From: CATQHB01 sp965262595
Lineage (GTDB): Bacteria > Chloroflexota > Dehalococcoidia > Lucifugimonadales > UBA3495
Assembly (NCBI GenBank): GCA_965262595.1
Contig: OZ253548.1
Coordinates: 992,001 to 1,056,000 of the forward strand
Reading direction: 5' to 3'
Length of the DNA stretch: 64,000 nucleotides
Shown piece after piece: positions 29,538-38,145 of this stretch. The position numbers were made by a program, and so were the translations under genes. How positions within the stretch are numbered: the stretch's first letter is position 1; every line of letters begins with the position of its first letter. The notes under the pieces are model-generated. The model searched no databases. It was not told where the DNA came from and was given only the letters and a program-made list of their open reading frames with translations.

Positions 29538-30320
29538 TCAATGACTACCGCCGCAGTCGTGAGCAGGCGCCAACCCGGCGTTCGCCAGGAAAGCGCGAAG
29601 CATATCCCCCATCTGAGCCTCGTAGAAGGGCGCATACTTAGAAAATTCCCGGAGGTGGCGAGCAGCTTCCTCGGCCGGATCAAATCGATCGCCCATCAGC
29701 TTGTAGTCGTCGAAAAGTTCCCGGTTCCAAATCTTCAACTCGTCCAGGGTCAGCTGCGGCTCAAACTGAAAACCGTAGGAATTGCCAAAGCGGTAGGCCA
29801 TATTGATTTTCCGGTAAGTTCCATCTCGGCGCAGCAGATACCCCTCGGCCAACTTTATGGCTCCGGCCGGTATGGAAAAGCATTCTCCGTGCAGCGTAGG
29901 GACCAGCGGCGCCCTTATCCGACCAAATACCGGGTCGGCATCCCCCTCGGCGGTAACCAATATTTTACGCAGGCCAAATTGATAGCCGCCGGTCGGTTCA
30001 ACCGTTCCACCCAAAGCAGTTGCCAGTAGCTGCGCCCCCAGGCAAACGGCAAATACCGGGATCCCCTGCTCTACCGCAGCTTTCAGGTAGGCTCGCTCCT
30101 GGTTCAGGGCCGGAAAGTCGTCATTGGCGGACATGGAGCCGCCCAGAGCTATAACCAAGCTGATTTCCGATAAGCCCGGGGCGCAAAATCGGTCATAGTG
30201 CGGCGCGGACTCAAAGACATTGACAAAGTCCAGCGAAAACTCCGCTGCTTCAAGCAGGGCGGTATAGTTTCCGCCAAGCGTTTCCGGTGCAGCGTGGCGA
30301 ATGATAAGGGCGCGTCTCAT
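29538..30320 (-). CDS. Class I glutamine amidotransferase-like protein with altered triad
   Basis: A 260-aa protein with the type 1 GATase fold: ALGGSMSAND, nucleophile elbow VFAVCLGAQLLA with Cys93, GGTVEPTGGYQFG and TLHGECF. In working enzymes the His and Glu of the triad form FQFHPE; here the same stretch reads FQFEPQ, so His is Glu187 and Glu is Gln189. Ammonia release from glutamine by the usual mechanism therefore looks impossible, although Cys93 is kept. It may have another cysteine-dependent role or be a pseudo-enzyme. No synthetase partner is near. ATG 30320 has only a weak GAAGAA site. Confidence 0.82.
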   Translation of the reverse strand: MRRALIIRHAAPETLGGNYTALLEAAEFSLDFVNVFESAPHYDRFCAPGLSEISLVIALGGSMSANDDFPALNQERAYLKAAVEQGIPVFAVCLGAQLLATALGGTVEPTGGYQFGLRKILVTAEGDADPVFGRIRAPLVPTLHGECFSIPAGAIKLAEGYLLRRDGTYRKINMAYRFGNSYGFQFEPQLTLDELKIWNRELFDDYKLMGDRFDPAEEAARHLREFSKYAPFYEAQMGDMLRAFLANAGLAPAHDCGGSH

Positions 30321-30517
30321 CGTTTCTTCATGAGATATTGTAAGTCTTGCTATAATGAGTTGAGACTAAATCGGGCCAAGGCAAGTAGGACCATTCAGTC
30401 GATTTTACCATCCGGCCCCTATTAGCAGCTATAATGGCTTCATTACTTGCCAAGCTTCCGTTCCGACAATTGGCTGCCCGCGAAGAACAGGAATAAATGG
30501 ACCGGACAGGGAGACTA

Positions 30518-31396
30518 ATGCCACCAAAGAGATTTATTGGAGCTACCGGGGCAATTCTATTGCTGATTGCTTCCCTTTTCTTTTGGGGCGCCGGGGACAC
30601 CGAAGCCGGTTCGGCCCGACCACCGGCGTTCGAGAATAGCGCTATTGGCGTACCAACGATTGGCTACTTGCAGGACAAAGGCCTGGACGCCGCTATTTTT
30701 CACGCCCAGGATGAAGTTGACGAGCAAGAGCACGTCATTTGCCTGGGGTTATTTGCAACCCTGGTCGGCGGACCGGGCGATGACGTGCTGGTAGGCACCG
30801 ACGGTCCGGATGTCATCCTGGGCCGGGCCGGCGACGACCGAATCAACGGCAAGGGCGGTGACGACATTCTTTGCGCCGGCTCGGGCAGCAACCTGATCAT
30901 CGGCGGCGCCGGTAATGATTTCTTGCTGGGCGGTGACGGCGAGGACCAACTCATCGGCGGATCGGGCGACGATTTTCTACGGGGTGATGACGCCGACGAC
31001 TTATTGATTGGCCAGGCCGGGAGCGACTTTCTGTCCGGCAATCAGGGCGACAATATCCTAATCGGCGGATCCCTTTTGCCAGTGGAGGACGACCTGCTGG
31101 CACGCCTGTTCGGCTTTTACCGGAGGGACGTTCTCCTGGGCAGCACCGGAAACGATGTGCTGGTTGGCGATAAGGGCGACGACGGCATCCTTGCCTTTGG
31201 CGGACATGACATCATCATGGGAAAGGAAGGCAATGACTCTCTGGTCGGCCATTACGGGGATGACTTCCTGGATGGTGGAGAGGGAGCGATGGACCAGTGC
31301 AACGGCAGCGAGGGCAGCGACGCCTCCGCCGGATGCGAGGAGGTACGCAGCATTGAGCGGGGCAATCACCGCAGCATTCCTCCTCCCGGAAGATGA
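30518..31396 (+). CDS. Secreted RTX-type calcium-binding repeat protein
   Basis: A 292-aa exported protein. Residues 1-30 are a signal peptide (RFIGATGAILLLIASLFF core, likely cleaved near EAGSA). From about residue 80 onward there are some ten GGxGxDxLxG nonapeptides (for example GGPGDDVLVG, GGSGDDFLRG, GGAGNDFLLG), which bind calcium in a parallel beta-roll. Repeats are interrupted by SLLPVEDDLLARLFGFYRR and resume after it. Three Cys near the ends may form disulfides. No enzyme domain is seen, so a surface or matrix structural role is likely. ATG 30518 after GGGAGA is preferred to ATG 30497, which would add 7 residues. Confidence 0.85.
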   Translation: MPPKRFIGATGAILLLIASLFFWGAGDTEAGSARPPAFENSAIGVPTIGYLQDKGLDAAIFHAQDEVDEQEHVICLGLFATLVGGPGDDVLVGTDGPDVILGRAGDDRINGKGGDDILCAGSGSNLIIGGAGNDFLLGGDGEDQLIGGSGDDFLRGDDADDLLIGQAGSDFLSGNQGDNILIGGSLLPVEDDLLARLFGFYRRDVLLGSTGNDVLVGDKGDDGILAFGGHDIIMGKEGNDSLVGHYGDDFLDGGEGAMDQCNGSEGSDASAGCEEVRSIERGNHRSIPPPGR

Positions 31397-31469
31397 GCTG
31401 CGGAGCGCGAGTTTTTGTGGCTAGCCGGCTGGCATAGTCAAGAATCTGGTTTGAAAGGAATCTTGTTGA

Positions 31470-32999
31470 ATGAAATATGACACTATAATCGTCGGGGCCG
31501 GTTCGGCCGGCTGCGTCCTGGCCAACCGCCTGTCCGAAGATCCCGGCCGCTCCGTATTACTATTGGAGGCCGGCCCGGACTACCCGGACCCGGAAACCTT
31601 GCCCGCCGAATTGAAGTATGACATGAACCAGGCCGCTTCAGCGGAGGGGGCGGCGTACAATTGGTCATTCAAAGGCCTCTCCTCTCCCCAAGGACCGGGG
31701 GCGACGCACGTGGCCCGAGGCAAAGTGGTCGGAGGCTCCAGCGCCATCAACCACCAGATTTTTCTGCGGGGTATGCCTGAGGACTTTGACGGTTGGGCCG
31801 CAGCGGGAAACGATGAATGGAGTTATCTAAAAACGCTGCCCTATTTCCGCAAACTGGAAAATGATACCAACGTGCGGGACGATTTTCACGGCTCCGACGG
31901 ACCCATCCCGGTGCGGCGCCATCCACGGGAAACCTGGCTGCCCCTACAGGCGGCCTTTTATCAGTCCTGCATTGACGCCGGATTCCCCGATGACCCGGAT
32001 ATGAACCATCCGGAGGCCACCGGAGTCGGCGCCTTTCCACTGAACAACCCCGGCGGCGTGCGGATGAGCACCGCATTAACCTATTTGAGCGCCTGCCGGC
32101 ATCGCCTGAACCTGACGATCCGCGGAAACGTGCTGGCACGCCGAGTTCGATTCAATGGCAAGCAGGCCACCGGCGTTGAAGTGGAGAGCGACGGGCAGAT
32201 TTTCGTGGCGGAAGGGCAGGAAATTATCCTTAGCGGTGGCGCAATTGCCTCACCGCAACTATTGATGCTCTCCGGAGTCGGGCCGGCCGGCCACCTGGAC
32301 CAAATGGGGATTGCCCCGGTTCACCACCTGGAGGGCGTGGGGCAGAACATGAAAAACCACCCCTCGATTTCGATCAGGTTTCGTTCGCACGAAGACCACC
32401 GCCCCGACCCGGACGCGCCCCGAAACCAGGTTGGGCTTCGGTTCACCGCCGAAGGCTCCGACACCCGCAACGACATTCAGGTCCAACCGACTACTTCCTA
32501 TCCGGAAAGCCGAGAAGCTCCCGACATCCGCATCGGCTGCCGGCTGGAACTGCCCTTTAGCGTCGGAGAGTTAAGGCTTGCCTCCGCCGACCCCTCCGTG
32601 CAGCCCGAGCTGGACTACCAATTTATGACCGACCCCCGCGATTTGAGCCGAATGCGGAGCGCGGTTCGCCGCTGCGTCCAATTGTTCGAGCACCCGGCAT
32701 TCGCAGATTTGCTGGGAGAGCGGGTGGCGCCCCACGCCGACATCCTCAACGACGACGCGGCTCTGGACGCCTGGCTGCAGCAAGGCGCCGGTATTGCGGG
32801 CCATACCTCGGCAACCTGCCGGATGGGGCCGCAAACCGACCAGCGAGCGGTGGTGAACCAGTTTTGTCGAGTCCACGGCTTGGGAGGGTTACGCGTAATT
32901 GATGCCTCCATAATGCCGGAGGTGACCCGGGCCAACACCAATGCCACCACAATAATGATTGCGGAGCGCGCCGCCGACTTTATTCGTGAAGGGCGGTAG
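31470..32999 (+). CDS. GMC family FAD oxidoreductase (choline/alcohol dehydrogenase type)
   Basis: A 509-aa flavoprotein that oxidises an alcohol. It has the dinucleotide motif VGAGSAGCVLANRLSE, GMC signature 1 in GKVVGGSSAINHQIFLRG, signature 2 in SGGAIASPQLLMLSGVGP, and the C-terminal catalytic block AGHTSATCRMG plus MPEVTRANTNATTIMIAERA, where the usual second His is Asn, as in many GMC members. ATG 31470 follows AAGGAATC. It lies upstream of a luciferase-like monooxygenase, both being redox enzymes common in organic-matter degraders; the substrate is unknown. Confidence 0.92.
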   Translation: MKYDTIIVGAGSAGCVLANRLSEDPGRSVLLLEAGPDYPDPETLPAELKYDMNQAASAEGAAYNWSFKGLSSPQGPGATHVARGKVVGGSSAINHQIFLRGMPEDFDGWAAAGNDEWSYLKTLPYFRKLENDTNVRDDFHGSDGPIPVRRHPRETWLPLQAAFYQSCIDAGFPDDPDMNHPEATGVGAFPLNNPGGVRMSTALTYLSACRHRLNLTIRGNVLARRVRFNGKQATGVEVESDGQIFVAEGQEIILSGGAIASPQLLMLSGVGPAGHLDQMGIAPVHHLEGVGQNMKNHPSISIRFRSHEDHRPDPDAPRNQVGLRFTAEGSDTRNDIQVQPTTSYPESREAPDIRIGCRLELPFSVGELRLASADPSVQPELDYQFMTDPRDLSRMRSAVRRCVQLFEHPAFADLLGERVAPHADILNDDAALDAWLQQGAGIAGHTSATCRMGPQTDQRAVVNQFCRVHGLGGLRVIDASIMPEVTRANTNATTIMIAERAADFIREGR

Positions 33000-33402
33000 C
33001 AGATCAACAGCGAGAAACACAATCCAACGCTGGCTCTCACCGGCTTTCTGCATTGCCGTAGATTGACCCGAATCACCAGGCCAATGCGGTGATAGGGTTT
33101 CAAAAGCGATTGCCTGCCCACATTCCGTGACCTTTCAAATATCAAGGGAAATCGGCTCCCGGTGGGCCTTTCCCTCGACAAGCCCTGGATGAGCGGGCGC
33201 TGGAACCCGTCCTTCGATAAGCCCAGTGAGAGCGTGCATAAACCTGAGCCAGGACCATAGAAAGACGCCGCCCCAGCTTTGGTTTCGGTTGACTAGGGTA
33301 GTAAAATAAATGCAGAATTGGCTTTGTATTGGCCCTGCCCCCCAGGTGGGGACTGCCTGGCATTTCACGCATTTTCTCTAAGAATCGCAAAAGGAGCAAC
33401 CA
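33000..33402. other. Intergenic stretch with REP-like repeats
   Basis: No gene is seen. It contains two copies of a short repeat at 33172-33234 and otherwise unremarkable sequence before the ribosome site (AAAAGGAG) of the monooxygenase. Confidence 0.45.
33172..33234 (+). repeat. REP-like repeat pair
   Basis: CCCTCGACAAGCCCTGGATG (33172-33191) and CCTTCGATAAGCCCAGTGAG (33211-33230) are two forms of the same unit, each ending in GAGCG or GAGAGCG. A third form is found in reverse orientation at 56960-56985. Confidence 0.55.
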
Positions 33403-34590
33403 ATGGCCCTTCAATTCGGCGTTTTCGATCACATCGAACCTTGCCCCGGTATGGAATTACAAGAGATTTACAACTTGCGGCTTAACCAGATTGAACGCCT
33501 GGAAGCGGCCGGATTCTATTCCTACCATCTGGCCGAGCACCACACTCCGGCCGTGCACAGCCTGGCGCCGTCCCAGAACGTTTTCCTGGCAGCGGTATCC
33601 CAGCGCACCACTACCCTGCACTTTGGACCCTGCGTGTACGTGCTGCCCTTGCATCACCCGATTCGGCTGATTGAAGAAATCAGTATGCTGGACCACTTAA
33701 GCAACGGCCGGCTGGAGTTGGGCGTTGGGCGCGGCGGCGTTCTGGAGGCATTTTTCTGGGGCCAGGACTCGGATGTTGAGATTAATCAGGCCCGCTATGT
33801 GGAGACGCTAAATATTATCCAGGAAGGTCTGAGCCACGACCAGTTGACTTACGAGGGAGAGTTTCACCGTTTCGACGACCTCCCGATGCGATTGCGGCCG
33901 ATACAGAAGCCGTACCCTCCCTTCTGGTATATGCGCAACGTTGAAACCGCCGCAATTGACGGGATGAACACCATCATCGTCGGCTCGTTGGATGGGTTCG
34001 AGGCCAACGTCAAGCGTTACCGGGAAGAGTGGGAACGCCACCAGGGAGTAGGCGCCTTGACCGTGCAGGGAACTGAGCCGAAGATTGGCCTGGTTAACCA
34101 CCTGTTGCTGGCCGAAACCGACAAGGAAGCCCAGGCCGACGCCGCTCCGGCGTGGGAAGCGTATCGCTATAACCTGGGAACTCCCCGCCGGTTGGAAGTG
34201 GAACGCCGGGGCCTTACCCAATTTTACGGCACCAACATGAACCCGCGCCCCGCCGCTGCTCCGCCGCGTGACCTTCCCCAGGAGGAACGGAGGGACATTG
34301 GCGCATCCATCGAGGACTCGGAAAGACAGCGGCGGCGCTCCGAACTGAGCGGCGGACTGGGTGACGGACGCGCCACTGGAGCCGGCGCCGGTTTCGGGGC
34401 TATCGCCGGTTCTCCGGCTACCATCCGGGCATACATGGACGAATACCTGGAAACCGGCGCTAACTACTTCGTCTGTTCCTTCCAGTGGGGCGACATTACC
34501 CACGAGCAGGCGATGCGTTCAATCGAGCTCTTCTCCACCGAAGTTATGCCCCATTACATGGAAAAGACGGTAACGGTCAAGTCCGGCTAG
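33403..34590 (+). CDS. LLM class flavin-dependent oxidoreductase
   Basis: A bacterial-luciferase-fold monooxygenase of 395 aa that uses FMNH2. The barrel opens LQFGVFDHIEPCPG, followed by LAEHHTPAVHSLAPSQNVFL, GPCVYVLPLHHPIRLIEEI and DHLSNGRLELGVGRG, all typical family blocks. Residues about 270-330 form an unusual low-complexity insert rich in Pro, Arg, Gly and Ala (NPRPAAAPPRDLP, GGLGDGRATGAGAGFG), before the final GSPATIRAYMDEYLE helix region. ATG 33403 follows AAAAGGAGC. Such enzymes are strongly expanded in SAR202-type Chloroflexota and are thought to oxidise recalcitrant organics. Confidence 0.92.
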   Translation: MALQFGVFDHIEPCPGMELQEIYNLRLNQIERLEAAGFYSYHLAEHHTPAVHSLAPSQNVFLAAVSQRTTTLHFGPCVYVLPLHHPIRLIEEISMLDHLSNGRLELGVGRGGVLEAFFWGQDSDVEINQARYVETLNIIQEGLSHDQLTYEGEFHRFDDLPMRLRPIQKPYPPFWYMRNVETAAIDGMNTIIVGSLDGFEANVKRYREEWERHQGVGALTVQGTEPKIGLVNHLLLAETDKEAQADAAPAWEAYRYNLGTPRRLEVERRGLTQFYGTNMNPRPAAAPPRDLPQEERRDIGASIEDSERQRRRSELSGGLGDGRATGAGAGFGAIAGSPATIRAYMDEYLETGANYFVCSFQWGDITHEQAMRSIELFSTEVMPHYMEKTVTVKSG

Positions 34591-34688
34591 GGACAGCGCT
34601 CCGGAAGCAAAGGTCTGGCGGACTGCAACTTGGCAGATTAGCCCATCGTCCGGACTTTGGGCATTCCTCAGGCCGGCAAACGGGCAAA

Positions 34689-34738
34689 GGCCAAAAAGGG
34701 GCGGGTGAAAAGTGATTCACCCGCCCCTGGTTTTGGCC
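34689..34738. terminator. Long hairpin terminator between convergent genes
   Basis: Outer stem GGCCAAAA (34689-34696)/TTTTGGCC (34731-34738) and inner stem of 13 bp (34697-34709 with 34716-34728) around the loop AAGTGA. It ends the monooxygenase transcript and probably the MBL hydrolase transcript from the other side. The core resembles the palindrome at 46034-46062. Confidence 0.75.
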
Positions 34739-34756
34739 TGGATACCGTGACTGAAG

Positions 34757-35626
34757 CTAAACTCCCCGGGGGCGTAGCGCCAAGCTGGGCGGCTTGGGCG
34801 GCGCCCAGGAACCGGTCAAATAGTCATAGAGATTGGCGGCGCTGATTCGCATTACCATCGGGGCCAGGGCCGCCTGCCCCACGTCCATCGGGTAGCGGTC
34901 AACCAGCCGGTTAAGGCTTAATGCGGCCTCATCTCTGGTCATCCCGATATCAATGGCCCCTTTGACGTATTCCTTCCATTCCAATACGAAGGAACCCTGC
35001 TCGTCCAGATAGCCCTTGTCGCACACCTCGCCGTGGCCGGGGACGAATATATCCTCGTTCAGCTTGCGCAGTGACTCCAGTGCACCCAGCCACAAGTCCG
35101 GATTAGCCTCATGCAGCCAGGTCTGGACTTTGTGGAATATGTTGTCGCTGGTAAAGACGACGCCCTCTTCCTCAATAACAATGGCCGCCTGGTAGAGGGT
35201 GTGGCCCGGCATATGAATCATGCGGAAGGTATGGTCGCCAACCCGCAGCGTCATGCCGTTCTTGAAAGTGATGATCGGCACGTTGGGAGTGTAACCCGAC
35301 AGCAGGGGCGCCTCCTCCGGCCCGAAGTTCGCCACTCGCTCCAGGTGTTCCTCCATATCCGTTTCCAGGATACGGGTCCTGACTCCCTCATGGGCGATAA
35401 CCGGAGCATCAAAGAAGGCGTTGCCGGTCCAATGGTCGCCGTGGGGTTCGGTATTAATGATGTAGCGCAATTGACCGTGCTTGGCAATTTCCGCCTTCAA
35501 CGCCAGGGCGTCAGTAGGTTTGTGGGGGCTGTCAATCATCACCACCCCATCGGAAGTAGTGACAAACCCGAAATTGCAACCCCGCGTTTGGGTTTGCACG
35601 AAAACGTTGCTGGTAAGCTGCTGCAT
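34757..35626 (-). CDS. Metallo-beta-lactamase fold hydrolase
   Basis: A 289-aa MBL-fold protein. The metal motif HxHxDH reads E60-P-H62-G-D64-H65 (NTEPHGDHWTGN), so the first His is Glu. Later ligands are present: MPGHTLYQAA, the bridging Asp in FTSDNIF and VPGHGEV. The final 60 residues are a helical extension. Hydrolysis of a small ester or lactam is the default guess; the Glu could alter the metal at site 1 or be a subgroup trait. ATG 35626 follows GGAGGGG. It lies upstream of nothing on its strand and downstream of the VOC dioxygenase gene, with which it may be co-transcribed. Confidence 0.85.
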   Translation of the reverse strand: MQQLTSNVFVQTQTRGCNFGFVTTSDGVVMIDSPHKPTDALALKAEIAKHGQLRYIINTEPHGDHWTGNAFFDAPVIAHEGVRTRILETDMEEHLERVANFGPEEAPLLSGYTPNVPIITFKNGMTLRVGDHTFRMIHMPGHTLYQAAIVIEEEGVVFTSDNIFHKVQTWLHEANPDLWLGALESLRKLNEDIFVPGHGEVCDKGYLDEQGSFVLEWKEYVKGAIDIGMTRDEAALSLNRLVDRYPMDVGQAALAPMVMRISAANLYDYLTGSWAPPKPPSLALRPRGV

Positions 35627-35779
35627 GGTGTACCCCTCCTGAATAGTGAAAATTGCCCGCCGCTGGGCGCCGCCAACTCTTAAATCGGCCCACCCGAAAC
35701 AGGTCGTCCAGCGGGTCAACCGCCAGGGCAATCCAGCGGGCCGGCCATAGGCCGGTATCTGGCCGGTATTACCCCTGCT

Positions 35780-37024
35780 TTAACCCAAAGGCCCCTGAAA
35801 TACCTGGTCAACGTAAGTGTCGGACATGGCCTCCAGGGTTTCCGGCCATTCGTCGCTGCCGCCGACGGAACGGCGCAATTCCTTGGGCCGGGGTTTACCT
35901 TCCCAGCCTAGCTGCTCCATGTAGTAATAGAGTTGAATCAAGTGACCATCCGGGTCTTGGGCAAAGGCAGCATAATCAATACCCGGGTGCAACTCTGCCG
36001 GGATTTCCTTGAAAGTAACCCCTTTCTCCTTTAGAAATGCAACCGCGTTGCGCAACTGTTGGTAGGTTCCAACCTCCACGCCGAAGGACATACAAGACGT
36101 ATGGGGACTGCAACCCAGCTCGGCCCGCAACGCCTTAGGGAACAGGCCCAGACTGTGATGTTCGTTCCCGTTGCGCAAGAATACCGCGCGGTGCCCTTGA
36201 TAATCCGCCTCTTCAGTAACCACAAACCCCAATCGGCTGACGTAGAAGTCCCGGGCCGCCTCCGGATCATTGACGAACAAGTTCACCGGGCCAATTTTGG
36301 TAATCTTGAAGGGCCGGGGCAGCAGTATCCCTTCTACATCATACCGGGCCGGCATGGTTTCCCGATCGCGGGTGCCGGCAAAGATCTCAATTCCCTTATC
36401 AACCGCTTCTTCCACTTCCGCCTCTTCCGACATTTGGGGCAGGCTCGGAGCGTCGGAAAAGCCTCGGTAGTGCATCGTGCGGGGTTTGCTGCGACCCAGC
36501 CAACCAATTTGTTCGATGCCATAGTACAGTTCATTAATATTGTCGTCCGGGTCCCAAACATAGGTATGCCAATTGCTTCCCGGCATATCCCGACCGGTGC
36601 GACGGATGGGAATACCCATTTCATCAAAGTAAAGATGCCCGTTCACCACCTCGGCCAGGGAGCCGGTCTGCCAGGTAATCTGGTTGATGGTAACGTCGCC
36701 GTCGCCGTTGTGTCCGCTGTCCCGGCCCAGCACGTCCAGGGCTTTCTTGGGGAAGAGGACGAAGGAGTGGTGATCGCCGCCGTGGTGCATAAAAGCGCCC
36801 TGGCAGTCTTTATCCGGAACATCCTTCAAAATTTCGGCCCGCTGGGGGTTGCCCTTAAAGTTCAAGTGGTCCGATACTTTAAATCCCAGCAGGTCCTTAT
36901 AGAACCGAAGACCGGCTTCCATATCGCTAACGTTAAAGCCGAAATGGCCCAATCGCCGAATCTTGAAGGGTCGGGACAGGTTTACACCGCCCACGTCATA
37001 AAGTTTTTCCTGAGTAGTAGCCAT
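35780..37024 (-). CDS. Double VOC-domain dioxygenase/glyoxalase-like protein
   Basis: A 414-aa protein with two vicinal-oxygen-chelate units: residues about 20-175 (RRLGHFGFNVSDMEAGLRFY to DDNINELYYG) and about 240-385 (GPVNLFVNDPEAARDFYVSR to DPDGHLIQLYY). The His of each first strand and the Glu of the last strand fit the metal triads of type I extradiol dioxygenases such as catechol 2,3-dioxygenase, which are also two-domain proteins. A linker of about 60 residues rich in Glu separates them. ATG 37024 follows GGAGATGG. Ring cleavage is inferred; glyoxalase-type isomerisation is possible. Confidence 0.85.
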   Translation of the reverse strand: MATTQEKLYDVGGVNLSRPFKIRRLGHFGFNVSDMEAGLRFYKDLLGFKVSDHLNFKGNPQRAEILKDVPDKDCQGAFMHHGGDHHSFVLFPKKALDVLGRDSGHNGDGDVTINQITWQTGSLAEVVNGHLYFDEMGIPIRRTGRDMPGSNWHTYVWDPDDNINELYYGIEQIGWLGRSKPRTMHYRGFSDAPSLPQMSEEAEVEEAVDKGIEIFAGTRDRETMPARYDVEGILLPRPFKITKIGPVNLFVNDPEAARDFYVSRLGFVVTEEADYQGHRAVFLRNGNEHHSLGLFPKALRAELGCSPHTSCMSFGVEVGTYQQLRNAVAFLKEKGVTFKEIPAELHPGIDYAAFAQDPDGHLIQLYYYMEQLGWEGKPRPKELRRSVGGSDEWPETLEAMSDTYVDQVFQGPLG

Positions 37025-37174
37025 TTTCCATCTCCTGCATTGCCGGTCTTGTTACCTGGTTTAGTTATCGAATGAACCTGGTGCCCTGATACCGCAGTAG
37101 CCTATGGTAATTGAACCGGGAAGGCCGGTCAACTTGCTGCTTCCAGGCGCCGCGGCTCGATTTATGGATTAGGA

Positions 37175-37795
37175 TTACCAGCCCACGGCTTCTTTAATCA
37201 GCACCATACGAACCCGACCCGGGGCTTGTTCATTTTCAAATATCATTAGCTTGCCCATTGGACCGGCGGTTCTGCCGCTTTCTTCGGCCCATTGGTGGTG
37301 CCGCTCGACGGAAAAGCCCCGCACCCGGGCGATGGCTTCGGTCAGGCCAGGGCAAATCTTCTGGACGCCAACCACCCAAACAACCTGCTTCGCGCCGTAA
37401 ACGTAGGCTCCCAATTGACTGCCGGAACCGCTGGCGACTATCACTTCCCCGGTCTCAGCAACGGCATGAACGCTGCCGATGTAATACTCGGCGACGCTGG
37501 CCAGCCGACGCAGTTCCCGCTGCCGCTCCCGGTCGGTTTCTGCCGCCATTTCCCGGTTAAGGTTCTTGTAGCGGTCGGTCCGGTTAAAATAGTCGGAGTA
37601 ACCAATAGTATCCAGGGTTTCCGAAGTGCTTTTAAATACTTCCGCTCCGTCGGGAATCATTGCAATCAGCTTTTGCCTGGCGTCGTCACCGTCCTCGGCC
37701 ACCACGGCCTCGACGTTGCGGGATTGCAGCGCGGCCACCGTACGCAATATAGCCGCTTCATCCGCCGGTCGAGTTTCTGAATATTCAACGGTCAT
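37175..37795 (-). CDS. LUD domain protein (LutC/YkgG-like)
   Basis: A 206-aa protein of the LUD (DUF162) family. Visible blocks are FKSTSETLDTIGYSDYFN, SVHAVAETGEVIVASGSGSQ and VWVVGVQKICPGLTEAIARV, as in lactate-utilisation proteins LutB/LutC and relatives. These normally work with Fe-S and FAD partners in lactate oxidation, but no lutA or lutB is adjacent, so the role is open. ATG 37795 is preceded by a weak GGGGGAT. Same strand as the VOC dioxygenase, 150 nt upstream. Confidence 0.87.
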   Translation of the reverse strand: MTVEYSETRPADEAAILRTVAALQSRNVEAVVAEDGDDARQKLIAMIPDGAEVFKSTSETLDTIGYSDYFNRTDRYKNLNREMAAETDRERQRELRRLASVAEYYIGSVHAVAETGEVIVASGSGSQLGAYVYGAKQVVWVVGVQKICPGLTEAIARVRGFSVERHHQWAEESGRTAGPMGKLMIFENEQAPGRVRMVLIKEAVGW

Positions 37796-38145
37796 AAATC
37801 CCCCATGCTTCCTGTGGCGCCGGCCCCTTATCTGCCACCCATAACGCCCGATTCCCGAATTTCACCGAGTCGGCGGCTATCCAGCTATACGGCTGAAGCG
37901 CGGTGGTCCCAGCGCCGGTTAATACTGACGCCTATTTTACTCGGATTCCCTGAAAGGGGAAATACCGGACAGCCTTGACCCTGACCGGAGCCTAAGGTAG
38001 GCTTGCCCCAGTGCCCAGGGCCCAGTGACGCAGGCCAATCCGGCGGCTTTCCGGCAACGTAATTACGGGCAAGCGCCTGACCCAATAGGGAACGCTTTGC
38101 CACGATTGTAGCCCTCGGTGGGCAGGAAGGGGTGGAGAGCAGGGA
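37796..38145. other. Intergenic stretch between divergent genes
   Basis: Lies between the divergently transcribed LUD and DUF3179 genes and so should hold both promoters. I could not identify convincing -35/-10 pairs or repeats. Confidence 0.35.
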
